Shown here: positions 36,736 to 45,257 of the stretch, piece by piece | Position numbering within the stretch: the stretch's first letter is position 1 | How the letters are laid out: every line of letters starts with the position of its first letter | Assembly: GCF_024655635.1 (NCBI RefSeq) | Contig: NZ_JANLGI010000006.1 | Span: 62,001 to 126,000 of the forward strand | DNA length: 64,000 bases | Origin: Allobosea sp. 47.2.35 | Lineage (GTDB): Bacteria > Pseudomonadota > Alphaproteobacteria > Rhizobiales > Beijerinckiaceae | Direction: 5' to 3' | The notes under the pieces: model-generated | What the model was told of the DNA's origin: nothing | Seen by the model: only the letters and a program-made list of their open reading frames with translations | Databases searched by the model: none | Translations under genes and position numbers: made by a program

Positions 36736-37944
36736 TCAGCCGACGACCGGTCGCAGCTTGCGGACCTCGTCGTCGCTGGGCAGGTACTTGGCGCCGTCGC
36801 GATAGCTCCAGTCGACCATCACGCCCTTGCCGTTCTTCAGCGCGCTCTTGCCGACATAGGCGCCGAGCGTAGACTGATGGTCGATCTTGCGGAACTCGAT
36901 CGGACCGAAGGCCGAGCCGAACTTCAGCCCCTCGAAGGCGTCGACCAGCTTCTCGTTGTCGGTGGAGCCGGCCTTGGCCAGCGCGGCCGCGATGGCCTGC
37001 ACTGTCTCGTAGCCCACGACCGAGCCGAGCCGCGGATAGTCGTTGTACTTCGCCTTGTAGGCGTCGCGGAACTTGATGTGCTCTGGCGTCTGCAAGTCGG
37101 CATGCGGATAGCCGGTGATGATCCAGCCCTCCGGCGTCTCGGCGCCGAGCGTGTCGAGATATTCCGGCTCGCCGGTCAGCATCGAGACGACCTGCCGCCC
37201 CTCGAACAGGCCGCGCGTGTTGCCGGCACGGACGAAATTGGCGAGATCGACCGCGAAGGTGACGTTGAAGATCGCCTCGGGCTTGGCCGCCTCCAGCGCC
37301 TGGACGGTGGCGCCGGCATCGATGCGGCCGAGCGCGGGGAACTGCTCGGCGACGAAGGTCACGTCGGGACGCGCCTTGACCAGCAACTCCTTGAACCATT
37401 TCACCGCCGACTGGCCGTATTCGTAGTTCGGCGCGACGATCGCCCATTTCTTGGCCGGGAGCTTCGCCGCTTCCTCGACCAGCATCGCGGCCTGCATATA
37501 GGTCGAGGGCCGCAGGCGGAAGGTGTAGCGATTGCCCTTCGACCAGACCAGCGCATCGGCCAGCGGTTCGGAGGCGACATAGAGCCGCTTGTTCTGGTTG
37601 GCGTAGTCGGCGAGCGCCAGCCCGACATTGGAGAGGAAGCCGCCGGCGATGATGTCCACCTTCTCGGCTGTCGCGAGATCGGCGGCGTGGCGAACCGCAT
37701 CCTCGGGCTTGCCGGCATCGTCGCGGAAGACGGTCTCGAGCTTGCGGCCGAGCACGCCGCCGGCCGCGTTGATCTGCTCCTGCGCCAGTTCCCAGGCCTG
37801 CCGATAGGGTTTCAGGAAGGCGGGCTGCGCGGTATAGGAGTTGACCTCGCCGATACGGATCGGCCCCGCGCCCTGGGCGCGCACCAGCTGGGGAACGCCG
37901 AGGGCGAGCGAGCCCGCGACGAAACTGCGACGATCGATCTTCAT
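36736..37944 (-). CDS. livK: Branched-chain-amino-acid-type ABC transporter, periplasmic binding protein
   Basis: The protein has 402 residues. A Tat-like signal (DRRSFVAGSLALG, about residues 4-22) is followed by the periplasmic-binding type I fold (GPIRIGEVNSYTAQPAFLKPYRQAWELA). The ligand cleft contains GGFLSNVGLALADYANQ at about residue 110 and a NYEYGQSAVKWF hinge. The specificity is not readable. With an amidohydrolase nearby, an amide or N-acyl amino acid is as likely as a branched-chain amino acid. ATG 37944 was chosen because it directly precedes the signal. Confidence 0.9.
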   Translation of the reverse strand: MKIDRRSFVAGSLALGVPQLVRAQGAGPIRIGEVNSYTAQPAFLKPYRQAWELAQEQINAAGGVLGRKLETVFRDDAGKPEDAVRHAADLATAEKVDIIAGGFLSNVGLALADYANQNKRLYVASEPLADALVWSKGNRYTFRLRPSTYMQAAMLVEEAAKLPAKKWAIVAPNYEYGQSAVKWFKELLVKARPDVTFVAEQFPALGRIDAGATVQALEAAKPEAIFNVTFAVDLANFVRAGNTRGLFEGRQVVSMLTGEPEYLDTLGAETPEGWIITGYPHADLQTPEHIKFRDAYKAKYNDYPRLGSVVGYETVQAIAAALAKAGSTDNEKLVDAFEGLKFGSAFGPIEFRKIDHQSTLGAYVGKSALKNGKGVMVDWSYRDGAKYLPSDDEVRKLRPVVG

Positions 37945-38017
37945 CGGATGGGTCCTTCGCCTCGCTGCGGCTGCAATCCGCAGCGATACCGCTCGCACCG
38001 GGTTTGGGAGAGCGTTT

Positions 38018-38037
38018 TTCATATGCATACATATGAA
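38018..38037. promoter_or_regulatory. Perfect palindrome upstream of livK (candidate MarR operator)
   Basis: The arms TTCATATG (38018-38025) and CATATGAA (38030-38037) are separated by 4 bases. The palindrome is 74-93 bases upstream of livK. The TCATATG core is also found in the promoters of the neighbouring MarR gene (32752-32758, inverted) and the M20 gene (31118-31124). Confidence 0.55.
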
Positions 38038-38200
38038 TGGACAGAACCCTGCGTTTGTCAATCTGCCTTTCTTGCAATGCAGCGCATCGGCAATCGATGA
38101 GCAACGGCTCGCGCGAGCGCCAAGAAAAATCAGTTAACCAATTGATTTTATTAAGAAATTACGCCGCCCAAAAATAAGTCAGCGATGCTGTCCTTTTGGC

Positions 38201-38229
38201 CTTGCGAGTGCGCTTCAGGCTCCCTATCT
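38201..38229 (+). promoter_or_regulatory. Sigma-70 promoter of the MmgR-like sRNA
   Basis: The -35 CTTGCG (38201-38206) and -10 CTATCT (38224-38229) have a 17-base spacer, close to the alphaproteobacterial CTTGAC-N17-CTATAT consensus. A start is predicted near 38236. Confidence 0.7.
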
Positions 38230-38235
38230 AGGATG

Positions 38236-38317
38236 CAGCGCAACAGAGATGTTGCGTCGCCCTCCTTGGGCGTTTCCTCCCTAGACTTGGGCTGCGCTTC
38301 CCGCGCGGCCCTTTTTT
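38236..38317 (+). ncRNA. mmgR: MmgR/alpha-r8 (suhB)-like small regulatory RNA
   Basis: An RNA of about 80 nucleotides is predicted. It shows three hairpins in the alpha-r8 layout. Hairpin 1 pairs CGCAAC with GTTGCG. Hairpin 2 pairs CGCCC with GGGCG. A single-stranded TTTCCTCCCTAGACTT, with a CUCCC anti-Shine-Dalgarno core, precedes a terminator hairpin of 9 bp (38289-38297 with 38303-38311) ending in TTTTTT. MmgR in Sinorhizobium meliloti (about 77 nt) is an Hfq-bound RNA that limits polyhydroxybutyrate accumulation. The identification is by remembered sequence features and structure; a covariance search would settle it. Confidence 0.75.
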
Positions 38318-38336
38318 CTTGTCGGGAGTCGCGTTC

Positions 38337-38585
38337 TTACCAGCGTCGGCCATAGCCCCAAGGGCCGCCGAAGGAGGCGTCGAAGCGGTCGAAGCGATAG
38401 CGCCGCTCGGCCGCGCGATCGAGGTCGAGCTGCAGCAGGCAGTTGGAGAATCCCTCGCTCGGCGCACGGAAGCCGAAGGAGCGGCAGCGCTGCTCGTCCA
38501 TGGCCCGATACTCGGCCTCGGTCGTGACGCAGCCGCCCAGTGCGAGGGCCAGCATCGCGCCGGCTGCAAGCCTGATGATCGTCAT
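38337..38585 (-). CDS. Small putative lipoprotein
   Basis: The protein has 82 residues. The signal ends in a lipobox (LALGGC, Cys19). The mature part has two further cysteines (CRSFGF and NCLLQLDLDR), possibly a disulfide, and a Trp/Gly/Arg-rich tail (GGPWGYGRRW). Many alphaproteobacteria carry such 80-100-residue lipoproteins with the pattern C-x-x-x-GF...NC-x-x-x-LD. Its function is unknown. It converges on the sRNA terminator and lies 66 bases after the end of tonB on the same strand. Confidence 0.75.
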   Translation of the reverse strand: MTIIRLAAGAMLALALGGCVTTEAEYRAMDEQRCRSFGFRAPSEGFSNCLLQLDLDRAAERRYRFDRFDASFGGPWGYGRRW

Positions 38586-38651
38586 CCCGCTTCTCCTCTC
38601 GCAAACCTGTCCGTCCTACGCGCGGACGGCCTCCCGGTTCCCGCAACCAGT

Positions 38652-39515
38652 CTAGCGTGAGAACCGGATCGGCACAGCCAGCGAGATCGCTCCGCCGCCA
38701 AGCCCGTCCGGCGGGGCCGGCACGGGGCTGGCGCGGCGGATCATCGAGACCGCCTCCTCGTCCAGCGCCGCATCGCCCGAGCCGCGGACGAGCCGGGCCG
38801 AGAGCACGCGGCCGCCGCGATCGATGCTGAACGCGACCTGGACCGTGCCGGGGCTGGCACCGCCCGGGAAGCGCTTGTAGCGGTTGAGATGCGCCATCAG
38901 CGTCCCGCGCCAGCTCGCGGTCGCGGCCGGAGACGGTGAGGATGCCCCGGAATTGGGGGCAGCCGCGCGCGGCGCAGCCTGCTCCTGCGCCACTGGCGCA
39001 GTGGTCTGCTCCGCCTTCGGCTTGTCGGGACGGATCGGCTTCTTCTTCTCGACGATCTTGGGTTTCGGCTTCGGCTTGGGCTTCTCCGGTGGAGGCGGCT
39101 TCGGCTCTTCCTTCGGCGGCGGCGTCAGGATGGCAGCAGCGTCCGGCAGCGGCGGCAATTCGGGAATCTTGATCTCCGGCTCCGGAATCGCGACGGGTTC
39201 CGGCTCCGGCGGAGGCGGCTCGATCTCCTTGGGCTGCTCGACCGGCTCGGGCGGCGGCGGTTCGGGCTCCGGCTGCGCCTCGGCCATCTCGGGGCCGGGC
39301 GCGACGTCCTGCGGCGGCGCCTCGGGCGCAACGGCCAACGGTGCGAGCTCGATCATGACGGCAGCCGGTGGGGCCCCCATCGCCGCCTCGGCGCGCTGCC
39401 AATTGGCGATGACCCAGCCGGCCGTGCCATGGGCGCTCGCGACCACGAAGGCGGCTAAGCTCCAGCGCAGGGCGGCCGGCGCGTAGCGGGAGATCGATGG
39501 GCGTTCCATGCTCAT
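38652..39515 (-). CDS. tonB: Energy transducer TonB
   Basis: The protein has 287 residues. One N-terminal membrane anchor (about residues 13-40) is followed by a long Pro/Glu then Pro/Lys-rich periplasmic spacer (about 60-190, EPEPPPPEP and EKPKPKPKPK) and a C-terminal TonB fold (about 200-285, HLNRYKRFPGGASPGTVQVAFSIDRGGRV). It couples the proton gradient, through ExbB-ExbD, to outer-membrane receptors for siderophores, haem or cobalamin. The ATG at 39515 overlaps the exbD stop by four bases. No TonB-dependent receptor is in the window. Confidence 0.93.
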   Translation of the reverse strand: MSMERPSISRYAPAALRWSLAAFVVASAHGTAGWVIANWQRAEAAMGAPPAAVMIELAPLAVAPEAPPQDVAPGPEMAEAQPEPEPPPPEPVEQPKEIEPPPPEPEPVAIPEPEIKIPELPPLPDAAAILTPPPKEEPKPPPPEKPKPKPKPKIVEKKKPIRPDKPKAEQTTAPVAQEQAAPRAAAPNSGASSPSPAATASWRGTLMAHLNRYKRFPGGASPGTVQVAFSIDRGGRVLSARLVRGSGDAALDEEAVSMIRRASPVPAPPDGLGGGAISLAVPIRFSR

Positions 39516-39961
39516 GGCTTAGGCCCCGCAGCAGCCCCCTGCCCGGTATCCTCAAGCCCGACCAGCGCGATCTTGAGATAACCGGCATTGCGCAACAGGT
39601 TCATCACGTTCATCAATTCGCTATAGGCGACGCTGCCATCGGCCCGCAGGAAGACCCGCTGCTCGCGGTCGCGATTGGTCTTCTGGTCCAGCGCCGCCTG
39701 CAGCGCCTCGCGCGGCACCGCGTCATTGCCGAGCGCGAGCGTGAGATCGCCCTTCACCGTCAGGAACATCGGCGTGTCCGGCCGCGGCTGCGGCTGCGCG
39801 TTCGAGACCGGCAAGTCGACCGCGACATCCACCGTCGAGAGCGGCGCCGCCACCATGAAGATGATCAGCAGGACGAGGATGACGTCGATGAACGGCGTCA
39901 CGTTGATGTCGCTGACCTCGCCGAGGTCGCCGTCCTGCGGGTCCTTGAGGGAAACGCCCAT
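39512..39961 (-). CDS. exbD: Biopolymer transport protein ExbD
   Basis: The protein has 149 residues. The start MGVSLKDPQDGDLGEVSDINVTPFID carries the essential Asp in the single membrane helix (VTPFIDVILVLLIIFMV, about residues 22-40). The periplasmic domain follows. The order exbB-exbD-tonB is compact: 3 bases after exbB, a 4-base overlap with tonB. Confidence 0.95.
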   Translation of the reverse strand: MGVSLKDPQDGDLGEVSDINVTPFIDVILVLLIIFMVAAPLSTVDVAVDLPVSNAQPQPRPDTPMFLTVKGDLTLALGNDAVPREALQAALDQKTNRDREQRVFLRADGSVAYSELMNVMNLLRNAGYLKIALVGLEDTGQGAAAGPKP

Positions 39962-39964
39962 GGC

Positions 39965-41068
<1,104 letters not shown>

Positions 41069-41159
41069 CACAAATCAGCCTTCTCTGGAGGAAGACCGCC
41101 CAGGCTCGCGCCGGTTCTGCAGCCCTGCCGCCGCGACCTGGTGGCCGGCGGCTTCCTCA

Positions 41160-41174
41160 TTGGAATCATTACAA
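41160..41174. promoter_or_regulatory. Irr-box-like dyad upstream of exbB
   Basis: TTGGAAT-C-ATTACAA has two 7-base arms with one mismatch, resembling the iron control element (TTTAGAA-N-TTCTAAA) bound by Irr in Hyphomicrobiales. It lies about 92 bases upstream of exbB. This is a match by eye. Confidence 0.4.
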
Positions 41175-41365
41175 AAAACACTTGCAGCAGCCATGCTGCA
41201 TATGCGATACGCCTGTTCGAATCGGGCGGGCATGTCAAGAAAAAGCGGCTCGCCGGCCATGGCCCCGAACGGGTCCCCGCCACGCGAAATCAGGCCTGCC
41301 CGCGCTCCCGGACGGCCCTCACATATCCGCTATTCGATGAATGCAAGGCGGCGCGTATCGGCCTG

Positions 41366-41716
41366 TCAGTCGCGCACGGGCCGGTCGATCTCGGCCTGCA
41401 ATGCCGCGAGGTGAGCAGCGGCAGCCTCAGTTGCAGCCTGCTCGACCGCGCGGAAGCGCAGGATGAGCGCTTCGCCGAGCGGGCTCAGTTGCGCCCCGCC
41501 GCCATTGCGCCCGCCGACCTGCCGCTCGACCACCGGCTTGCCGAAGAGCACGTTCAATTCCTCGACCAGCTCCCAGGCGCGCCGGTAGGACATCTCCATC
41601 GCCCGGCCGGCGGCCGAGATCGAGCCATGCGTCGCGATGTTCTCGAGCAGCGCGATCTTGCCGGGGCCGATCCGGCCCTCGGGGTCGAGCTGGATGCGCA
41701 GGCTCAGCGAGGGCAC
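41366..41716 (-). CDS. Single-domain ModE-like winged-helix regulator
   Basis: The protein has 116 residues and matches the N-terminal domain of ModE (LysR-type helix-turn-helix): GPGKIALLENIATHGSISAAGRAMEMSYRRAWELVEELN is the dimer/recognition region (about 18-55) and NGGGAQLSPLGEALI is the wing. The two C-terminal TOBE molybdate-binding domains of ModE are absent. The start is GTG at 41716, 7 bases after the msrC stop, so the two genes are co-transcribed. It is the obvious candidate to bind the ModE-type box in front of modABC, though without TOBE domains molybdate sensing would need another partner. Confidence 0.82.
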   Translation of the reverse strand: MPSLSLRIQLDPEGRIGPGKIALLENIATHGSISAAGRAMEMSYRRAWELVEELNVLFGKPVVERQVGGRNGGGAQLSPLGEALILRFRAVEQAATEAAAAHLAALQAEIDRPVRD

Positions 41717-41723
41717 CGCGGCC

Positions 41724-42242
41724 TCAGGAGGCTTTGGCGAGGTTCGCCTGCGCGCCTTCGCCGCAGGCGGCGAGCCAGATCGCCGCGATGCGCTCGATAC
41801 CTGCCTGATCGTCGGCGTCGAATCGCGCCAGCGACGGGCTGTCGAGATCGATCACGCCGATGACGCCATCGCGGCCATGCAGCGGCACCACCAGTTCGGA
41901 GCGCGAGGCCGCATCGCAGGCGATATGGCCGGGGAAGGCATGGACGTCCTCGACCAGCATCGTACGCGCTTGCGCCACGGCCGCGCCGCAGACGCCCTTG
42001 CCGACGGGAATGCGGACGCAGGCCGGCTTGCCCTGGAACGGACCGAGCACCAGCTCGCCACCGCGCATGATGTAGAAGCCGGCCCAGTTCAGGTCCGGCA
42101 TCATCTGGAACAGCAGGGCCGAGGTGTTGGCAGCGTTGGCGACGGGGTCGCTTTCGCCGGTGAGCAGGGCTTCGAGCTGCCCGGCGAGCTCGCGATAGAA
42201 CTCCGGCTTGCTGCCAGTGGCGATGCTGCGTGCCTCGAACAT
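41724..42242 (-). CDS. msrC: Free methionine-(R)-sulfoxide reductase (GAF domain)
   Basis: The protein has 172 residues. The GAF-fold fRMsr has three reactive cysteines; here they are Cys75, Cys85 and Cys109, with spacing identical to E. coli Cys84, Cys94 and Cys118. The motif VRIPVGKGVCGAA and the ELVVPL strand surround the pocket. It reduces free methionine-R-sulfoxide. It is co-directional with the ModE-like gene 7 bases downstream. Confidence 0.92.
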   Translation of the reverse strand: MFEARSIATGSKPEFYRELAGQLEALLTGESDPVANAANTSALLFQMMPDLNWAGFYIMRGGELVLGPFQGKPACVRIPVGKGVCGAAVAQARTMLVEDVHAFPGHIACDAASRSELVVPLHGRDGVIGVIDLDSPSLARFDADDQAGIERIAAIWLAACGEGAQANLAKAS

Positions 42243-42389
42243 GATCCTGACGCCTCGCTTGCGTTCGCTCTCGAAATCCAGCGCCGGTTCCTACCACCAT
42301 CCTCCCGGCCACGCCATCGAAGAGGCCCCTTCCCCGCCCCCCGCGGATCATGCCAATCCTCGCGCACCTCATCGGCAAGGGAATCGATC

Positions 42390-42818
42390 TTGAGCGAGGG
42401 TACCCACCGAATCCGCATTGCAGCCGCCCTGCTGACCGACGCGCGCGCGGGGCGCCTGCTGCTCGTGCGCAAGCGCGGCACCGCCTCGTTCATGCAGCCG
42501 GGCGGCAAGATCGAGCCCGGCGAACAGCCCCTCGATGCGCTTGCCCGTGAACTCCGGGAAGAGCTGGGGCTTACCATTTCAGCGGCATCCGCTCGCCATT
42601 GCGGGCGCTTCGCTGCTCCGGCCGCAAACGAACCCGGCTTCATCGTCGAGGCCGAGCTTTTCACCCTGCCTCTTGATGGCGATCCGAAGCCTGCGGCAGA
42701 GATCGCCGAAGTTGCCTGGCTCGAACCCGGCACGGCCTCCACGCTTCCGCTCGCTCCGCTGACACGCGATCACGCCTTGCCGTTGTGGCGCTCCCTGCTG
42801 ACGGAGACATCCCGATGA
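42390..42818 (+). CDS. NUDIX hydrolase
   Basis: The protein has 142 residues. The Nudix box GKIEPGEQPLDALARELREELG at about residues 37-59 is complete, with the RExxEE core. The preferred start is TTG 42390, with aaggga at 42377-42382 upstream. No in-frame ATG precedes the N-terminal strand. It hydrolyses a nucleoside diphosphate linked to another moiety; the substrate is unknown. The stop overlaps the methyltransferase start (ATGA). Confidence 0.85.
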   Translation: MSEGTHRIRIAAALLTDARAGRLLLVRKRGTASFMQPGGKIEPGEQPLDALARELREELGLTISAASARHCGRFAAPAANEPGFIVEAELFTLPLDGDPKPAAEIAEVAWLEPGTASTLPLAPLTRDHALPLWRSLLTETSR

Positions 42819-43606
42819 ACGACCTGACTGCGAGCCCGCGCCGGGCGGATGGCAGTGCCGGTGACGCCGATTACGGCCGCATTGGACAGGGCTACGCCTC
42901 CTATCGCCAGCCCGAGCCCGCCATCGCCGCCCTGATCGAGGCGGCGCTCGGCCCGGCCCGGCGCATCCTCAATATCGGCGCCGGCGCCGGCTCCTACGAG
43001 CCGCGCGGCCGCGACATGATTGCGGTCGAGCCCTCCGCCTCGATGCGGGCGCAGCGACCGGCCGATATCGTCGCGGCGATCGATGCCACGGCTGAGGCCT
43101 TGCCTTTCCCCGACGGTCATTTCGACGCGAGCATGGCGACCTTCACCGTGCATCAATGGGGAAATCTCGATGCCGGCCTGCGCGAGATGCGCCGTGTGAC
43201 GCGCGGGCCGGTCGCGATCCTCTCCTGCGATCCCGAGCTGGTGCAGGCTTTCTGGCTCAATCACTACGCGCCGGAGGTGCTGGCGACCGAGGCACGGCGC
43301 TATCCCTCGCTCGGACATATCGGCACGGTGCTGGGCGGCGATGTCGAGATCGTCGCGGTGCCGATCCCGCTCGACTGCCGCGACGGCTTCAACGAGGCCT
43401 ATTACGGCCGGCCCGAACTTTTCCTCGATCCGGGCGCGCGCTCGGCCTGCTCCGCTTGGAGCTTCGTCGGCGAGGCCGAAAACGCCGCCTCGATCGAGAA
43501 GCTGCGTCAGGATCTCGAATGCGGTGCCTGGGACGATTGCTACGGCTTCCTGCGCAATCAGCCGAGTTTCGACGGCTCGCTGCGGCTCGTCATCGCGCGG
43601 CCCTGA
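42815..43606 (+). CDS. Class I SAM-dependent methyltransferase
   Basis: The protein has 263 residues. SAM motif I is ILNIGAGAGSYEP at about residues 50-62. Motif II/post-I acidic residue is VEPSASMRAQRP, and a UbiE-like EALPFPDGHFDASMATFTVHQW is at about residue 95. The ATG at 42815 overlaps the NUDIX stop. The methyl acceptor is unknown. A palindrome follows as terminator toward ssb. Confidence 0.85.
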   Translation: MNDLTASPRRADGSAGDADYGRIGQGYASYRQPEPAIAALIEAALGPARRILNIGAGAGSYEPRGRDMIAVEPSASMRAQRPADIVAAIDATAEALPFPDGHFDASMATFTVHQWGNLDAGLREMRRVTRGPVAILSCDPELVQAFWLNHYAPEVLATEARRYPSLGHIGTVLGGDVEIVAVPIPLDCRDGFNEAYYGRPELFLDPGARSACSAWSFVGEAENAASIEKLRQDLECGAWDDCYGFLRNQPSFDGSLRLVIARP

Positions 43607-43615
43607 GCCGAAACG

Positions 43616-43649
43616 GAAGGGCCGGCTCCCTTGCGAGAACCGGCCCTTC
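43616..43649. terminator. Hairpin between the convergent methyltransferase and ssb genes
   Basis: A perfect 10-bp GC stem (43616-43625 with 43640-43649) encloses a 14-base loop. It lies between two convergent stop codons. T-runs are weak on both sides (GTTTCGG on the minus strand). Confidence 0.6.
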
Positions 43650-43693
43650 TGAAAAACATCGATATCATTCTGGCCTGAAACCGGAACCAGGCC

Positions 43694-44254
43694 CTAGAAC
43701 GGAATATCGTCGTCGAGATGGCTGGAGGACGAGCGTCCGCCGCCACCGCCACCGCCGGACATCGCCGGCTGGCGTGAACCGCCGCCGCCACCGCCCATCG
43801 CGCTGGAGCGGCCGAAGGAGCCACCGCCACCGCCGCCCGAGCGGTCGTCCATGTAGCCGCCGCTGCTGCCGCCACCCTCGCCATACTCGTCACCGCCACC
43901 CTGGCGGCTGTCGAGGATGGTGAGCTCGCCGCGGAAGCGCTGCAGCACGATCTCGGTGGTGTATTTCTCGACGCCGGACTGGTCCTGCCATTTCCGGGTC
44001 TGGAGCTGGCCCTCGATATAAACCTTCGAGCCCTTCTTCAGGTACTGCTCGGCCACCTTCGCCAGGTTCTCGTTGAAGATCACGACCGAGTGCCACTCGG
44101 TGCGCTCCTTGCGCTCGCCGCTCTGCTTGTCGCGCCAGGTCTCGGAGGTGGCGATACGCAGATTAACGACAGGCTCGCCGCTGCCGAGGCGGCGCACTTC
44201 GGGATCGCGCCCGAGATTGCCGACCAGAATGACCTTGTTGACGCTACCAGCCAT
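43694..44254 (-). CDS. ssb: Single-stranded DNA-binding protein
   Basis: The protein has 186 residues. The OB fold (about 1-110) has [34 protein letters not shown] and the [24 protein letters not shown] strands. A Gly/Ser-rich disordered linker (about 118-178) follows, and the acidic tip DDDIPF binds partner proteins. ATG 44254 is preferred because ggag lies 8 bases upstream; an in-frame ATG at 44266 is possible. A LexA box overlaps its promoter. Confidence 0.95.
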   Translation of the reverse strand: MAGSVNKVILVGNLGRDPEVRRLGSGEPVVNLRIATSETWRDKQSGERKERTEWHSVVIFNENLAKVAEQYLKKGSKVYIEGQLQTRKWQDQSGVEKYTTEIVLQRFRGELTILDSRQGGGDEYGEGGGSSGGYMDDRSGGGGGGSFGRSSAMGGGGGGSRQPAMSGGGGGGGRSSSSHLDDDIPF

Positions 44255-44330
44255 GACAGGCTCCATTTCCTGCGCACTTCACACAAACCGGCCTCGTGAC
44301 CGGAGCCGAACCCTATCGGCCGATTGAGGC

Positions 44331-44359
44331 ATTATCAATGATGTTCCCGTTTTGTTCAA
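44331..44359 (-). promoter_or_regulatory. LexA-controlled sigma-70 promoter of ssb
   Basis: On the minus strand, -35 TTGAAC (44354-44359) and -10 GATAAT (44331-44336) have a 17-base spacer. The alphaproteobacterial LexA box GTTC-N7-GTTC (44343-44357 on the plus strand) overlaps the -35 and spacer. LexA binding would block RNA polymerase and put ssb in the SOS regulon. Confidence 0.85.
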
Positions 44360-44399
44360 GTGCTTCAGGCATGGTTTTCCCCCGCTGATTCGATAGTGG

Positions 44400-45257
44400 T
44401 CAGCGGGGCGGCTGTCGGGCTCCGAGAACGGCCTGCGCCATCCGGTCTAGCAGCACGGCGAGCAGGACGATGCCGAGCCCGCCGACGAAGCCGAGGCCGG
44501 GATCGGCCCTTTGCAGGCCGAGCAGCACGACCTCGCCCAGCCCCTTGGCGCCGATCATCGAGGCGACGACGACCATGGCCAGCGCCATCATGATCGCCTG
44601 GTTCAGCCCCTGCAGGATGGTCGGACGGGCGAGCGGCAATTCGATCAGCCAGAAGGCCTGGCGCGGCCTGAGGCCCAGAGCCCGCGAGGCCTCGACCAAT
44701 CCGGCATCGACGCCGCGCAGGCCAAGCTCCGTCAGCCGCGCGAAGGGCGGCAGCGCATAGACCAGCGTCGCGACGAGCGCCGGCGCACGGCCGAGCCCGA
44801 GCAGCATCGCGACCGGGATCAGGTAGACGAAGCTCGGGATGGTCTGCATGAGGTCGTAGAGCGGCGCGAGCGCCCTCCCCAGCCGTGGCAGGCGCGCTGC
44901 CGCGATGCCGAGCGGCAGGCCGAGCAGCACAACGAGCAGCACCGCGACCGCAACGAGCGCGAGCGATTGCATCGCCTCGCCCCAGACACCCAGACCCGCC
45001 AGAGCCAATGGCAGGGCCGCCATCGCCAGCGCGAAACCGACCCGCCGCGTCGCCAGCCAGGCGCCGGCTGCGACCGCCAGAATGAAGGCCGGTATCGGGA
45101 CATGCTGAAGCAGCGTCTCGACGAAACGGACGGGCGCGGTCAGCACCACACCGAACCCGTCGAGCCTGTCGCCATAACCGGTGACGAGCGCATCGACCGC
45201 GCGATTGACGGCGCCCTGCAACGCCTTGCCGAAATCCGGCACCAAGGCAGTCGTCAC
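44400..45257 (-). CDS. proW: Glycine betaine/proline-type ABC transporter permease ProW
   Basis: The protein has 285 residues. About six membrane helices are visible, with the ABC coupling loop EASRALGLRPRQAFWLIELPLARPTILQGLNQA at about residues 185-215. The GTG start at 45257 overlaps the proX stop (GTGA). It imports osmoprotectants with ProX. No ProV ATPase is present on either side of the pair. Confidence 0.9.
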   Translation of the reverse strand: MTTALVPDFGKALQGAVNRAVDALVTGYGDRLDGFGVVLTAPVRFVETLLQHVPIPAFILAVAAGAWLATRRVGFALAMAALPLALAGLGVWGEAMQSLALVAVAVLLVVLLGLPLGIAAARLPRLGRALAPLYDLMQTIPSFVYLIPVAMLLGLGRAPALVATLVYALPPFARLTELGLRGVDAGLVEASRALGLRPRQAFWLIELPLARPTILQGLNQAIMMALAMVVVASMIGAKGLGEVVLLGLQRADPGLGFVGGLGIVLLAVLLDRMAQAVLGARQPPR

